A stretch of DNA of 64,000 nucleotides. Origin: Paenibacillus massiliensis subsp. panacisoli DSM 21345. GTDB taxonomy: Bacteria > Bacillota > Bacilli > Paenibacillales > Paenibacillaceae. The stretch covers positions 124,001 to 188,000 of the forward strand of contig NZ_KE384534.1 in NCBI RefSeq assembly GCF_000426545.1, written 5' to 3'. The notes below the pieces were generated by a model that was not told the DNA's origin, ran no database searches, and saw nothing but the letters and a program-made list of their open reading frames with translations. The position numbers and the translations under genes were made by a program. This document shows, in pieces, positions 8,578 to 16,659 of the stretch (the first letter of the stretch is position 1; each line of letters opens with the position of its first letter).

Positions 8578-9141
8578 TTATTGAAGAATTATCTCGGCTA
8601 ACTGGTTCTTCTCCGCGTCCGACAGTAACTTCTCCGCCATAGGGAATAATATCGTCTCTTCCTTCATGAAATGCGACACCAAAATTTGTCGTGCGGCTAC
8701 GGCATGGGAAGCAATTTTCATTGCAGCCTCAGCAGCGAGAGGAGCATCCAGCTCATCGAGGGTATCCGTGGCCGCCAGGAACAGGGCGAGCTGCTCCTTG
8801 GCTTGGTCATGCTCATATTCCATGACGGCAATTGGACCATTTTCACGACCGATATAGGTAGCCATCATAGGAAAGAGGAACCCTTCCTCCACTTCCGAAT
8901 GACGGTGCAGACGCGCTGAGAAATCTTTAATTTGCACACGAAGGCGCTTTATCGGCTCATGCCAATTCTGTATTTGATCATCCTCCCCGACAAGTGCCGC
9001 TGCAGCTGAGAATTCATCCATCTGTGCACTTAGCGGCTGATGCTCCAGCTTCAGCTGCGCCAATGGAGGGCATAGCAGGACGGGCTCTCCGTTCAATAGA
9101 CTGCTTGGACAAAATTGGCCATTCGGTTGCATAGTATTCAC
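8578..9141 (-). CDS. Hemerythrin-domain protein (HHE cation-binding)
   Basis: A 187-aa soluble helical protein. It shows the hemerythrin ligand pattern on successive helices: an early LKLEHQPLSAQM segment, RLHRHSEVEEGFLFP, MEYEHDQAKE, and SHFMKEETILFPMAE near the C-terminus. Such proteins bind a di-iron centre and serve in O2/NO sensing, iron handling or repair of iron-sulphur clusters (compare YtfE/RIC). It is the last gene of a minus-strand group: the flavin reductase ends 21 bp upstream, and both follow acetolactate synthase. Co-transcription with a flavin reductase would give an electron donor for the iron centre, but that coupling is inference. Confidence 0.85.
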   Translation of the reverse strand: MNTMQPNGQFCPSSLLNGEPVLLCPPLAQLKLEHQPLSAQMDEFSAAAALVGEDDQIQNWHEPIKRLRVQIKDFSARLHRHSEVEEGFLFPMMATYIGRENGPIAVMEYEHDQAKEQLALFLAATDTLDELDAPLAAEAAMKIASHAVAARQILVSHFMKEETILFPMAEKLLSDAEKNQLAEIILQ

Positions 9142-9162
9142 TCCTTAGATTGGTTGGCAAGC

Positions 9163-9702
9163 TTATTTCGTGTATTTGAAGCCGCGGGTTCTTCCGTCAC
9201 CGAAATAATTGATGTTATGGACTCTGGAAATGAGTAATCCGCCATCTGCGGTCACATAATCTTCTTCCAGGCAGCGTCCCTTAATTCTGGCGATCAGATT
9301 CGTAATCCCACCGAATTCTTCTCTCTCGATAACCTCTGTCAGACTGCACTCAATGGAGATTGGACATTCCTGAATAAGAGGAGCATGAACTACAGTCGAT
9401 GCAACAGGTGTCAATTGTACAAAGTCGAACTTATGGCAATCATGCCCGGTATGGGCGCCGCAGTAATCCACCTCATCCTGTAAGGATTGGTCAGGCACAT
9501 TCACTACAAAATCGCGAACTTCCTTAATCTGCTGTACGGCATACCCCTTGCTGTTGAAGCCAAGAACCATCATATCCTTCAGCGTATAGGAGGAGGAGAT
9601 GGGAGTTACGTTAGGTACACCATTTTGATCATAGAAGCTTACGAGTATTGCAGGAAATCCGTAATACATTTTTTCATAATTGACACGAACCTTGCTCATC
9701 AT
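9163..9702 (-). CDS. Flavin reductase-like FMN-binding protein
   Basis: This 179-aa protein has the flavin-reductase-like split-barrel fold: YYGFPAILVSFYDQNGVPNVTPISSSYTLKD at the start, the FVVNVPDQSLQDEVDYCG segment, and the ECPISIECSLTEVIERE strand that normally contributes to the FMN site. Members of the family reduce or bind FMN and often deliver reduced flavin to partner proteins. There are two adjacent ATG codons at 9702/9699, with TGGAGG 6 bp upstream of the first. The gene starts 23 bp after the ilvB stop and ends 21 bp before the hemerythrin start, so all three are probably one transcript. Confidence 0.85.
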   Translation of the reverse strand: MMSKVRVNYEKMYYGFPAILVSFYDQNGVPNVTPISSSYTLKDMMVLGFNSKGYAVQQIKEVRDFVVNVPDQSLQDEVDYCGAHTGHDCHKFDFVQLTPVASTVVHAPLIQECPISIECSLTEVIEREEFGGITNLIARIKGRCLEEDYVTADGGLLISRVHNINYFGDGRTRGFKYTK

Positions 9703-9725
9703 AATTCCTCCAGTACATAATTAAT

Positions 9726-11405
9726 TTATTCAGATTCAATAGTCTGACTGGCGTCTCCACCAGGCGGAATCATGGGATAGACATTCATTTCTTCAGTGAT
9801 ATCGAACTCCATCACCGCAACTCCATGCCTCGATAAGGCCTCATCAATAATTCGCTCTGCTTCTGCATAAGAGCTGGCTCGATAGCCTGACGCACCATAA
9901 GATTGAGCCAATTCGATAAAATTGGGTGACGAGATCTTCACGGATGAATAGCGCTTGTCGTGAAATAATTGCTGCCATTGTCTGACCATCCCGAGATATC
10001 CATTCTTCAAAATGACGATTTTCAGATTGAGGTCGTAGTCTACTGCCGTTATAAGCTCCTGTACATTCATCTGGATACTGCCATCACCGCTGATACAGAC
10101 AACCTGCTGCTCCGGACAAGCCATAGCTGCCCCAATCGCTGCAGGTAACCCATAGCCCATAGTACCAAGGCCGCCAGAGGTCAAGAAGGAGCGCGGGCGG
10201 GAAAAGGGATAATGGTGTGCCGTCCAGATCTGATGCTGACCCACATCGGTCGCCACAACGGCTCGTCCTTCGGTCTTGGCATGAACGAGCTGAATGACCT
10301 CCTGCGGCTGAAGCACTCCTTCGCTTGGCTTAGGAAGGGAGGGGATTCTCTTGGAAAAGGTGTGGGTATGCTCGTTCCATTCCTTCCAGGAACCCGCAAG
10401 CTTGCTTTCCAGTAGCCCTCCAAGTACAACATCAACAGAGCTGTGAACAGCCAGGTCTACCTGAACGTTCTTATTTAGCTCCGTCATGTCAATATCGACC
10501 TGAATTTTGTAGGAATGAGGTGAGAAGGCCTTGGGATTGCCGGACACCCTGTCGCTGAAGCGTACACCCAGACATAGCAAAACATCCGCCTGCTGAATGG
10601 TCTTGTTGGCCGCGACGGTGCCGTGCATGCCGACCATGCCCAAATGTAGAGGATGGTTCGTTGGGAATGCTCCCAGCCCCATCATGGTGGAGGTAACAGG
10701 AATGTGTGCTTGCTCAATAAGGGAGATCAGTAGCTCGGAGGCTGCCTCAGACATACATCCTCCTCCGATGAGCAGGGCAGGACGGGAGGCATGGGTCAGC
10801 TTGTTGACGATGGTACGGACGTCCTTAGCAGTAATGATGGGATCGGACTTGTAGCCTCTTAACAAGGCAATGGATGAGAGGTCTTCTAATTCATAGTTGC
10901 CTGGTGCTTGGGCTTGCATGATATTCTTGGGCAAATCAATTAATACCGGACCCGGGCGTCCTGTAGTGGCAATATGAAAAGCGCTCTGTATAATTCTTGG
11001 CAGGTCCTGTACATCCATAACCATGAAATTATGCTTGGTGATGGACATAGTCATGCCGTAGATGTCGACCTCCTGAAAGCTGTCCAGACCAATTAGCTGT
11101 GAAGCAACCTGACCTGTCAGAATCACCATGGGCACGGAATCCATATAAGCTGTTGCTATTCCAGTGATTGCATTGGTCGCTCCGGGTCCGCTGGTGACAA
11201 GTGCGACACCTGGCTGTCCCGTAACTCGTGCATAACCATCGGCGGCATGTACCGCAGCTTGCTCATGTCGGACCAGCACATGCTGAATGGATGGACTCTC
11301 ATACAAAGCATCGTATACTGGGAGCACCGCGCCCCCAGGGTATCCGAAGATAGTTGTTATTCCTTGTTCGATTAGTAGCTCAATGAGCAGCTCTGCTCCA
11401 GTCAC
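9726..11405 (-). CDS. ilvB: Acetolactate (acetohydroxyacid) synthase, catalytic subunit
   Basis: A 559-aa ThDP-dependent enzyme that condenses pyruvate to 2-acetolactate (valine/leucine) or with 2-ketobutyrate (isoleucine). The activating glutamate is E48 in VRHEQAAVHAADGYAR, and the ThDP/Mg motif is GDGSIQMN with its downstream Asn. The FAD-domain LTGQV and PKAFSPHSYKIQVDID segments fit anabolic IlvB rather than AlsS. The start is GTG 11405, 5 bp after AGGGGGTG. No ilvN regulatory subunit or ilvC follows; instead a flavin reductase and a hemerythrin do. A paralogue with the usual ilvBNC order may exist elsewhere. An 18-bp perfect palindrome lies 49 bp upstream. Confidence 0.9.
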   Translation of the reverse strand: MTGAELLIELLIEQGITTIFGYPGGAVLPVYDALYESPSIQHVLVRHEQAAVHAADGYARVTGQPGVALVTSGPGATNAITGIATAYMDSVPMVILTGQVASQLIGLDSFQEVDIYGMTMSITKHNFMVMDVQDLPRIIQSAFHIATTGRPGPVLIDLPKNIMQAQAPGNYELEDLSSIALLRGYKSDPIITAKDVRTIVNKLTHASRPALLIGGGCMSEAASELLISLIEQAHIPVTSTMMGLGAFPTNHPLHLGMVGMHGTVAANKTIQQADVLLCLGVRFSDRVSGNPKAFSPHSYKIQVDIDMTELNKNVQVDLAVHSSVDVVLGGLLESKLAGSWKEWNEHTHTFSKRIPSLPKPSEGVLQPQEVIQLVHAKTEGRAVVATDVGQHQIWTAHHYPFSRPRSFLTSGGLGTMGYGLPAAIGAAMACPEQQVVCISGDGSIQMNVQELITAVDYDLNLKIVILKNGYLGMVRQWQQLFHDKRYSSVKISSPNFIELAQSYGASGYRASSYAEAERIIDEALSRHGVAVMEFDITEEMNVYPMIPPGGDASQTIESE

Positions 11406-11453
11406 AGTAGCACCCCCTATTATGTATTAGAGTAGCGCAACCAAAAATAAACA

Positions 11454-11471
11454 AAGTGATTCGAATCACTT
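11454..11471. promoter_or_regulatory. Perfect 18-bp palindrome upstream of ilvB (candidate operator)
   Basis: AAGTGATTCGAATCACTT reads identically on both strands and begins 49 bp upstream of the ilvB GTG. There is no T-run, so an operator is more likely than a terminator. It does not resemble the CodY or TnrA consensus; the binding protein is unknown. Confidence 0.5.
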
Positions 11472-11553
11472 CTTGCCAAAAAACAGACAATACTTCGCAA
11501 AGATATGGATGGGAGAGAAGAGGGCTGCTGTACACATAACAAGAAAATAATGC

Positions 11554-11582
11554 TTGCTTTCTTGCTAGAGACAGCGTATAAT
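11554..11582 (+). promoter_or_regulatory. Promoter of tRNA-Leu
   Basis: TTGCTT and a perfect TATAAT are separated by 17 bp; TATAAT ends 34 bp before the mature tRNA 5' end. This is a typical sigma-A promoter for a stable RNA. Confidence 0.75.
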
Positions 11583-11616
11583 CTAATTTATCGGGTTTGA
11601 GAAAACTTGATCATAT

Positions 11617-11759
<143 letters not shown>

Positions 11760-11764
11760 CATAT

Positions 11765-11915
11765 TCGGATGCTGCTGATTATTTGAAGTCGCTCGGCGCA
11801 AGTGAAGTCATCTCTCGCGAGGATGTCGCCGAAAATAGCAGCAAGCCGCTGTTGATTCTGTAGGCGGTCATATGCTCTCAGCCATTCTGAGCAAAATCAT
11901 GTATTGAGGTTCCGT
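11765..11915 (+). pseudogene. Fragment of a YhdH/YhfP-family quinone oxidoreductase
   Basis: Translation gives AADYLKSLGASEVISREDV then SSKPLL, and after a small deletion and a frame change SVGGHMLSAILSKIMY, stop, GS. This is the cofactor-domain region of YhdH/YhfP acryloyl-CoA reductase-like proteins (SLGA-EVISRED... KPLL... D-VGG--L). Both ends of the gene are missing and there is an internal deletion, so it cannot be expressed. Confidence 0.75.
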
Positions 11916-11918
11916 TTT

Positions 11919-12013
11919 TCTGAAGCATTAGAATATGGGATCATTAGTTTAAATGATGGTTCTCCGTCCGCAGTCCAGGCACCATTTGGCGGTTTTAAAG
12001 AAAGCGGTTTGGG
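11919..12013 (+). pseudogene. C-terminal fragment of an aldehyde dehydrogenase (succinate-semialdehyde type)
   Basis: The codons give SEALEYGIISLNDG followed by a QAPFGGFKESGLG block, the signature near the C-terminus of NAD(P)-dependent succinate-semialdehyde dehydrogenases. Only about 30 codons remain. The sequence joins directly to an unrelated fragment at about 12013. Confidence 0.75.
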
Positions 12014-12139
12014 ACTGTTGAGGAAATGGGACATGCAGCTGCATTTCTTGCCTCCAAGGAGGCTGGCTTCATTACAGGACAAACAATTATTATCGACGGA
12101 GGACAGAGCTTGCCCGAATCTTCTCTTGGAGATTTTTAG
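12014..12139 (+). pseudogene. C-terminal fragment of a short-chain dehydrogenase/reductase
   Basis: Forty-one codons ending in a stop read TVEEMGHAAAFLASKEAG then FITGQTIIIDGGQSLPES, the canonical C-terminus of classical SDR enzymes (FITG--I-VDGG). The upstream catalytic part is missing. The stop codon TAG overlaps the first base of the second tRNA-Leu repeat. Confidence 0.8.
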
Positions 12140-12222
12140 GAGGTTCGAGTCCTCTCGACCGCATTGATCTTAACAATGAACAAGCTCTTGAATTCTCCCA
12201 TGTGAGATTCAGGAGCTTTTTG
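12139..12222 (+). repeat. Direct repeat, copy 2: partial tRNA-Leu 3' end plus terminator
   Basis: Twenty-five bases match the 3' end of tRNA-Leu exactly, followed by a diverged copy of its terminator (AGATTCAGGAGCTTTTT). No 5' half of a tRNA is present. This is the pattern left by site-specific integration into a tRNA gene, or by deletion within a former tandem pair of tRNA-Leu genes. Confidence 0.85.
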
Positions 12223-12230
12223 CGTATTGG

Positions 12231-12265
12231 GAACATGCAATGCGGCTTAGAACATGCAATGCGGC
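12231..12265 (+). repeat. 16-bp direct repeat
   Basis: GAACATGCAATGCGGC occurs at 12231-12246 and 12250-12265, 3 bp apart, upstream of the serine hydrolase gene. It could be a binding site or a small duplication at the former element boundary. Confidence 0.6.
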
Positions 12266-12364
12266 ACTCATTTCACATTACATTAAGGTTATATCAAATC
12301 GGGATTAAGAATGTCTTGTTACACTGCAACGTGAACATAATGAGAGAAAGAGGAGAGATGTTAG

Positions 12365-14374
12365 ATGAGCATGTGGCGAGCGTTGCGTGCCAAGACGGCT
12401 GCTGCTTTGGGAATCATATTGCTGGCCAGCACAATGGGAGGGGGGAATGCGCTGCAAGGCGCGTCTGCCGCCTCCTTGGAGCCGGGGCCGCAAGACCCGG
12501 AAGAAGTAGGCAGGTTTCTGGATGAGTTTTTTGCCCAACCGGAGATAAAGAATAATATGGCCGGGGCCGTGGTTATTGTAGCCAAAGGCGATGAATTGCT
12601 GGCGAAGAAAGGGTACGGTTATGCAGATATCGAGCGGAAGCTGCCGGTAGATCCTGACCGGACGGTATTTCGGATCGCTTCGATCTCGAAGGTCGTGACC
12701 GCTACGGCGGTGATGCAACTGGCGGAGCAGGGGAAGATTGATCTGAACGCGGAGCTGTCCGCCTACTTGGGAGGAGTTCGAATCCCGAACAAGACGGATG
12801 TTCCGTTGACGATGAGACATTTGCTGATGAACAGCACTGGATTCGAGCACGGGGACACATCCGAGTTAATGACTCAGGATTTGCAGCGGGAAATTCCCTT
12901 GAGGACCTTTGTTCAGGAGCATGTGCCTACGGTAATCCGAGAGCCAGGGCGGTACTATCGCTACGACAACTTGGGCTTCACGATTCAGGGGTATGCGGTC
13001 GAGCAAGTGTCGGGCGAGCCGTTCGACACATACGTGCGCGATCATATTTTTAAGCCTCTTGGTATGACGAGCAGTGATTTCCGGCTAACCCCGCAGCTGA
13101 CGGAGCGCTTGGCCGTTCCCTACAACGTGGAAGGCGAGCCCATTGCCGCCTACACAACCGTTCCGACCGTGCTTCCTTCCGGAGGTATGCTGTCTACCGG
13201 CTCGGACATGGCCCGCTTCATGATGGCCCATCTGAACGGCGGTAAGCTGGGAGATGCGCGGATTATGCAAGAAGCTACCGCTGCGGAAATGCATAAGCCC
13301 CAGCTCGCCATCCATGCGAAGCTGTCGAATATGGCGTATGGCTTCGAGTACGCCAATCAGCAAATTTATAACGGACGCAACGTTGTGGAGAAGGGCGGAG
13401 ACATAGACGGCTATCACAGTGATATGTGGCTATTGCCCGACGAGAAGGTCGGCGTGTACGTCAACGTGAACAAGGATTTCGACTTCCGTGGCCCTCTGTT
13501 CGAAGCCTTTATGGATCATTATTATCCGGAGAAAGGGGCCTCTGAGACGCCGCTTGCGCCTTCGCAACAATCGCTGGCGAAATTTGAGGGCGTCTACGGC
13601 GATTTGCGGAACCGGATGTGGACGACCCGTATTCATGCCGAAGATGGACTGCTGATCGCGACTGATCCGCTAGGCAAGCACACACTTCGCGAGATCGAGC
13701 CAATGCTGTTCCGTGATGAGAACGGCGTAAAGGCAGCTTTTACGTTAAACGACGATGGTACGGTGCAAGCCTTCTACTACGATCAGAAGTCAGACAGCTG
13801 GTCGCTGAGATTACCTGAGCCTCGGCAATATTCGGATATCGATTCGGATGATCCATATGCCTCTTACATCTATCACCTGCGTCAGTTGGAAGTGATCGGC
13901 CAAGAGGGCGGAGAGACGCCGTTTCAACCCGACCAGACGATCTCCAGAGGCGAATTAGTCGGTTGGTTCATCCGCTGGACTGGACTTCCTTCATCCGAGC
14001 AAACGCCGGTGTTCACCGACATTGCCGACAGCCCCTACAAGAAGGAAATTCAAGCTGCCTACGAATTCGGGATTATCAAAGGATCGGGAGGCGGCAAGTT
14101 CAAGCCGCTGGAGCCGATTTCCAGGGAAGCGGCGGCAATGATCGTGTGGAACATGGCGTCCGCCTATCTCTATGCGTCTCCACTAAAAGAAAATCTTGGC
14201 GGAACGACCGATCCGTGGGCGACTGAAGGAGTTCAGTTCGTTGTGGCGAAAGGTTTATACGGGCCGGAAATAGCCAAGGCTAGCGACGGTACGGTCGATT
14301 ACCGATCGAAAGAACCTATGCTGCGGAAGGAAGCTGCCGCGCTACTATCGACGTTTGCGGATAATCTATACTAA
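12365..14374 (+). CDS. Secreted serine hydrolase (beta-lactamase/PBP-like) with SLH domains
   Basis: A 669-aa exported protein. A Sec signal peptide ends near residue 36 (GASAAS). The class-C beta-lactamase / D-alanyl-peptidase-like domain (about 45-375) has SISK with nucleophile S106 and K109, YDN at 200-202 and a GGDIDG segment in the third-motif region. A small beta-domain follows. Residues 490-669 carry about three SLH modules (SRGELVGWFIRW, SREAAAMIVWNM, RKEAAALLS) that anchor proteins to pyruvylated cell-wall polymer. The start is ATG 12365, 8 bp after AGGAGAG. The next two genes encode a two-component system. Codon use looks richer in GCG, CCG and CGG than in flanking genes (judged by eye), and the gene follows a tRNA hotspot, so horizontal acquisition is plausible. 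True substrate unknown. Confidence 0.85.
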   Translation: MSMWRALRAKTAAALGIILLASTMGGGNALQGASAASLEPGPQDPEEVGRFLDEFFAQPEIKNNMAGAVVIVAKGDELLAKKGYGYADIERKLPVDPDRTVFRIASISKVVTATAVMQLAEQGKIDLNAELSAYLGGVRIPNKTDVPLTMRHLLMNSTGFEHGDTSELMTQDLQREIPLRTFVQEHVPTVIREPGRYYRYDNLGFTIQGYAVEQVSGEPFDTYVRDHIFKPLGMTSSDFRLTPQLTERLAVPYNVEGEPIAAYTTVPTVLPSGGMLSTGSDMARFMMAHLNGGKLGDARIMQEATAAEMHKPQLAIHAKLSNMAYGFEYANQQIYNGRNVVEKGGDIDGYHSDMWLLPDEKVGVYVNVNKDFDFRGPLFEAFMDHYYPEKGASETPLAPSQQSLAKFEGVYGDLRNRMWTTRIHAEDGLLIATDPLGKHTLREIEPMLFRDENGVKAAFTLNDDGTVQAFYYDQKSDSWSLRLPEPRQYSDIDSDDPYASYIYHLRQLEVIGQEGGETPFQPDQTISRGELVGWFIRWTGLPSSEQTPVFTDIADSPYKKEIQAAYEFGIIKGSGGGKFKPLEPISREAAAMIVWNMASAYLYASPLKENLGGTTDPWATEGVQFVVAKGLYGPEIAKASDGTVDYRSKEPMLRKEAAALLSTFADNLY

Positions 14375-14438
14375 AATATATTGCGGGCCCCCTGTTCGTG
14401 ATTTATGTAGGACAAACGGGAATTTGTTATAGGTAGAG

Positions 14439-15137
14439 GTGAGGTTTATCAAATCTATTTTGATCATCGACGACGAGAAGGAGATTCGGGAACTGCTCGT
14501 GATTTATCTCGAGAATTACGGCTATGCAACTTTCGAAGCCGGGAACGGGAACGAAGCGCTGGCGCTCTTCCGGCGGGAGCGAATCGATCTTGTCCTCGCG
14601 GATATTATGATGCCTGAAATGGACGGATTTGAGCTGCTCAGAAAAATGCGGCAAGACTCCCGCGTCCCCTTTCTGTTTATTTCCGCCAAATCCGACGATA
14701 TGGACAAAATCAACGGACTGCAGCTCGGCGCAGACGATTATGTCGGCAAGCCTTTCAACCCGCTTGAAGTGGTCAGTCGGGTTCAGGCCCTATTCCGACG
14801 TACGGAAGCATACGCATTGCTGGAAAATCGGGAACGGGAGTTAATCGAAATCGGCGACATCAGACTGGATTTGAAGAGCTTCAAGCTTTACAAAGGCGGC
14901 GTGCATAAGGAAACAACATCCTACGAGTTTAAAATTCTGGCTTTGCTGATGAAGAACGCCGGCCGAGTGTTTACCAAAGCGCAGATCTACGAACAGGTGT
15001 GGGGGGAAGAATATATGGGGGATGAAAATTTGGTGATGGTCTATATCAGCAAGATTAGAGACAAGATTGAAGATAACGCAAGGAAGCCCGTTCACCTGAT
15101 TACGATCCGGGGACTCGGGTACCGATTTGAAAAATGA
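14439..15137 (+). CDS. Two-component response regulator, OmpR/PhoB family
   Basis: The 232-aa protein has a receiver domain with acidic pair D11/D12, phospho-acceptor D55 in LADIMMPEMDG and the switch Lys in GKPFNP. A winged-helix output domain ends in ITIRGLGYRFEK. The start GTG 14439 has only a weak Shine-Dalgarno; the first residues RFIKSILIIDDE fit a normal receiver start, so it cannot be much shorter. Its stop overlaps the kinase start by 4 bp (ATGA). It lies 64 bp after the SLH serine hydrolase and very likely regulates that surface enzyme. Confidence 0.9.
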   Translation: MRFIKSILIIDDEKEIRELLVIYLENYGYATFEAGNGNEALALFRRERIDLVLADIMMPEMDGFELLRKMRQDSRVPFLFISAKSDDMDKINGLQLGADDYVGKPFNPLEVVSRVQALFRRTEAYALLENRERELIEIGDIRLDLKSFKLYKGGVHKETTSYEFKILALLMKNAGRVFTKAQIYEQVWGEEYMGDENLVMVYISKIRDKIEDNARKPVHLITIRGLGYRFEK

Positions 15138-16519
15138 AGCCTGATTCCTCACGCAAGCGGCAGTTAAAACGCCTGTTTCTGGCGAATTATTTGTCGATTG
15201 TCGGACTGGTGCTGGTGGTCATCGTATTGTCGCTGATCATTATGGATGTTCTGATGAACCAGGTTATCGACCGAAGCCCGGACTTTAAGCAGATTGATAC
15301 ATCCGAACTTTACGGACCTGACGGAAGCCTTAATGGAGATTGGCCCGCCAAATATGGCGGATGGCTAGAGCTGGTAGATGGGGAGGGGACCATCGTCGCC
15401 GTCAAAGGGGAGAAGCAGGACGAGATCGCCGCATATCGCGACAACCGCCTCTTTGCTCAAATGGACACATTCCGCAATGACGATTCGATTAGCTACCATG
15501 CGTATTCGGTTGAGAGGAACGGGGAGCGGTATATCCTGTTGTGGAAAATTCCGCTGCCGTACAACAAATTGTTGCTCGCGGTGATCATCGCCATGATTTT
15601 TTTTATCATGCTACTCTTCGTTGTCCTTTATTTCTACACGCGATATTCTGTCCGGCAAATGAACAAACCACTACGGCAGATCGTTGAAGGTATCAAGGAG
15701 ATGGAGAAGTTTCGCTACGAGAAACGGTTGGATTTTTTGGCAGAGAAGGAATTTGCGGAAATTCGCGACGCGTTTAACGATATGGCCGCGCGGCTGGAGC
15801 TCGCTGCTGCGGACAAAGAAGCGGTCGAGCAAAATAAGAGAAACCTGTTGCTGCATTTATCTCACGATCTGAAGACGCCGATGACGACGGTTTTGGGCTA
15901 TTCCCAGCTTTTGTTGGATAATCCGCAATCGGATGAAAGCAGGAAACGCCAATATATCCAGTACATCCACGATAAATCCGCCTATATGGGCAAGCTGATA
16001 CAAGACTTGTTTGAATTGGCGAAGCTGGACGACGACCAGTTGAAGTTGAATCTGACAAAAGTGAATTTGACCAAATGGCTTCGGCAAAGGATCGTGGAAT
16101 TTTATCCGGAAATCGAGCACAAAGGTTTTCGGCTGCAAGCCGATATTCCGGAGACGCCGCTGTATGTCAGGATGGACCCGATGCAGATGGACCGCGTGGT
16201 TGCGAATTTGATCGGCAATGCGCTAAAGTATAATTCGTCCGGAACGACGCTTTATGCATCATGCGAGGGAAAGGACGGACATGCCGTGCTCTGGATAGGG
16301 GATGACGGTATCGGTTTTCGAGAGCAGGAGAAGGAAGGGCTGTTTGAGGAATTTGTGCGCGGCTCCGCTTTGACCAAGGATGGCACAGGATTGGGGCTGG
16401 CCATATGCCGCAAAATTATCGCCCGTCACCAGGGCACGATCGAGCTTGTGACGGATAAGCGTTACCCGGCGCTGTTTCGAATCACCCTGCCTTACGCAGA
16501 CGTCCGGGATTCATCCTGA
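15134..16519 (+). CDS. Membrane sensor histidine kinase
   Basis: A 461-aa kinase with two membrane segments (about 15-40 and 146-168) enclosing a roughly 100-residue extracellular sensor domain, a HAMP linker, the H-box LSHDLKTP with H244, and an ATPase domain with NALKYN, GDDGIG and TGLGLAI motifs. It is translationally coupled to the response regulator. The extracytoplasmic domain (42-145) shows no recognised fold and is the likely place for a cell-envelope or antibiotic signal, given the beta-lactamase-like hydrolase in the same module. Base composition resembles the two preceding genes. Confidence 0.9.
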   Translation: MKPDSSRKRQLKRLFLANYLSIVGLVLVVIVLSLIIMDVLMNQVIDRSPDFKQIDTSELYGPDGSLNGDWPAKYGGWLELVDGEGTIVAVKGEKQDEIAAYRDNRLFAQMDTFRNDDSISYHAYSVERNGERYILLWKIPLPYNKLLLAVIIAMIFFIMLLFVVLYFYTRYSVRQMNKPLRQIVEGIKEMEKFRYEKRLDFLAEKEFAEIRDAFNDMAARLELAAADKEAVEQNKRNLLLHLSHDLKTPMTTVLGYSQLLLDNPQSDESRKRQYIQYIHDKSAYMGKLIQDLFELAKLDDDQLKLNLTKVNLTKWLRQRIVEFYPEIEHKGFRLQADIPETPLYVRMDPMQMDRVVANLIGNALKYNSSGTTLYASCEGKDGHAVLWIGDDGIGFREQEKEGLFEEFVRGSALTKDGTGLGLAICRKIIARHQGTIELVTDKRYPALFRITLPYADVRDSS

Positions 16520-16576
16520 GTATGCAGTATATTGCTGGGTAGCCAGTTGTTGCAGCTTTTATAACCAGACACAAAG

Positions 16577-16619
16577 AAGCTTCCACAACCATTTTGCATG
16601 TAGGTTTGGAAGCTTTTTT
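16577..16619 (+). terminator. Terminator of the hydrolase / two-component module
   Basis: AAGCTTCCACAACC and GGTTTGGAAGCTT form a 12-13 bp stem with one mismatch, followed by TTTTC and more T residues. Confidence 0.85.
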
Positions 16620-16659
16620 CTGTTTTTGACTTATGGGACTTCCCCGGTTTCAAGAGTGA

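Noticed and set aside
12202..12525. Plus-strand frame overlapping the start of the SLH serine hydrolase
   Set aside because: It runs through the tRNA terminator copy and the signal-peptide codons in another frame; no ribosome site.
12365..14374. Calling the SLH serine hydrolase a true beta-lactamase
   Set aside because: SxxK and YxN motifs are shared with peptidases and esterases; the third motif is not a clear KTG, so the substrate is left open.
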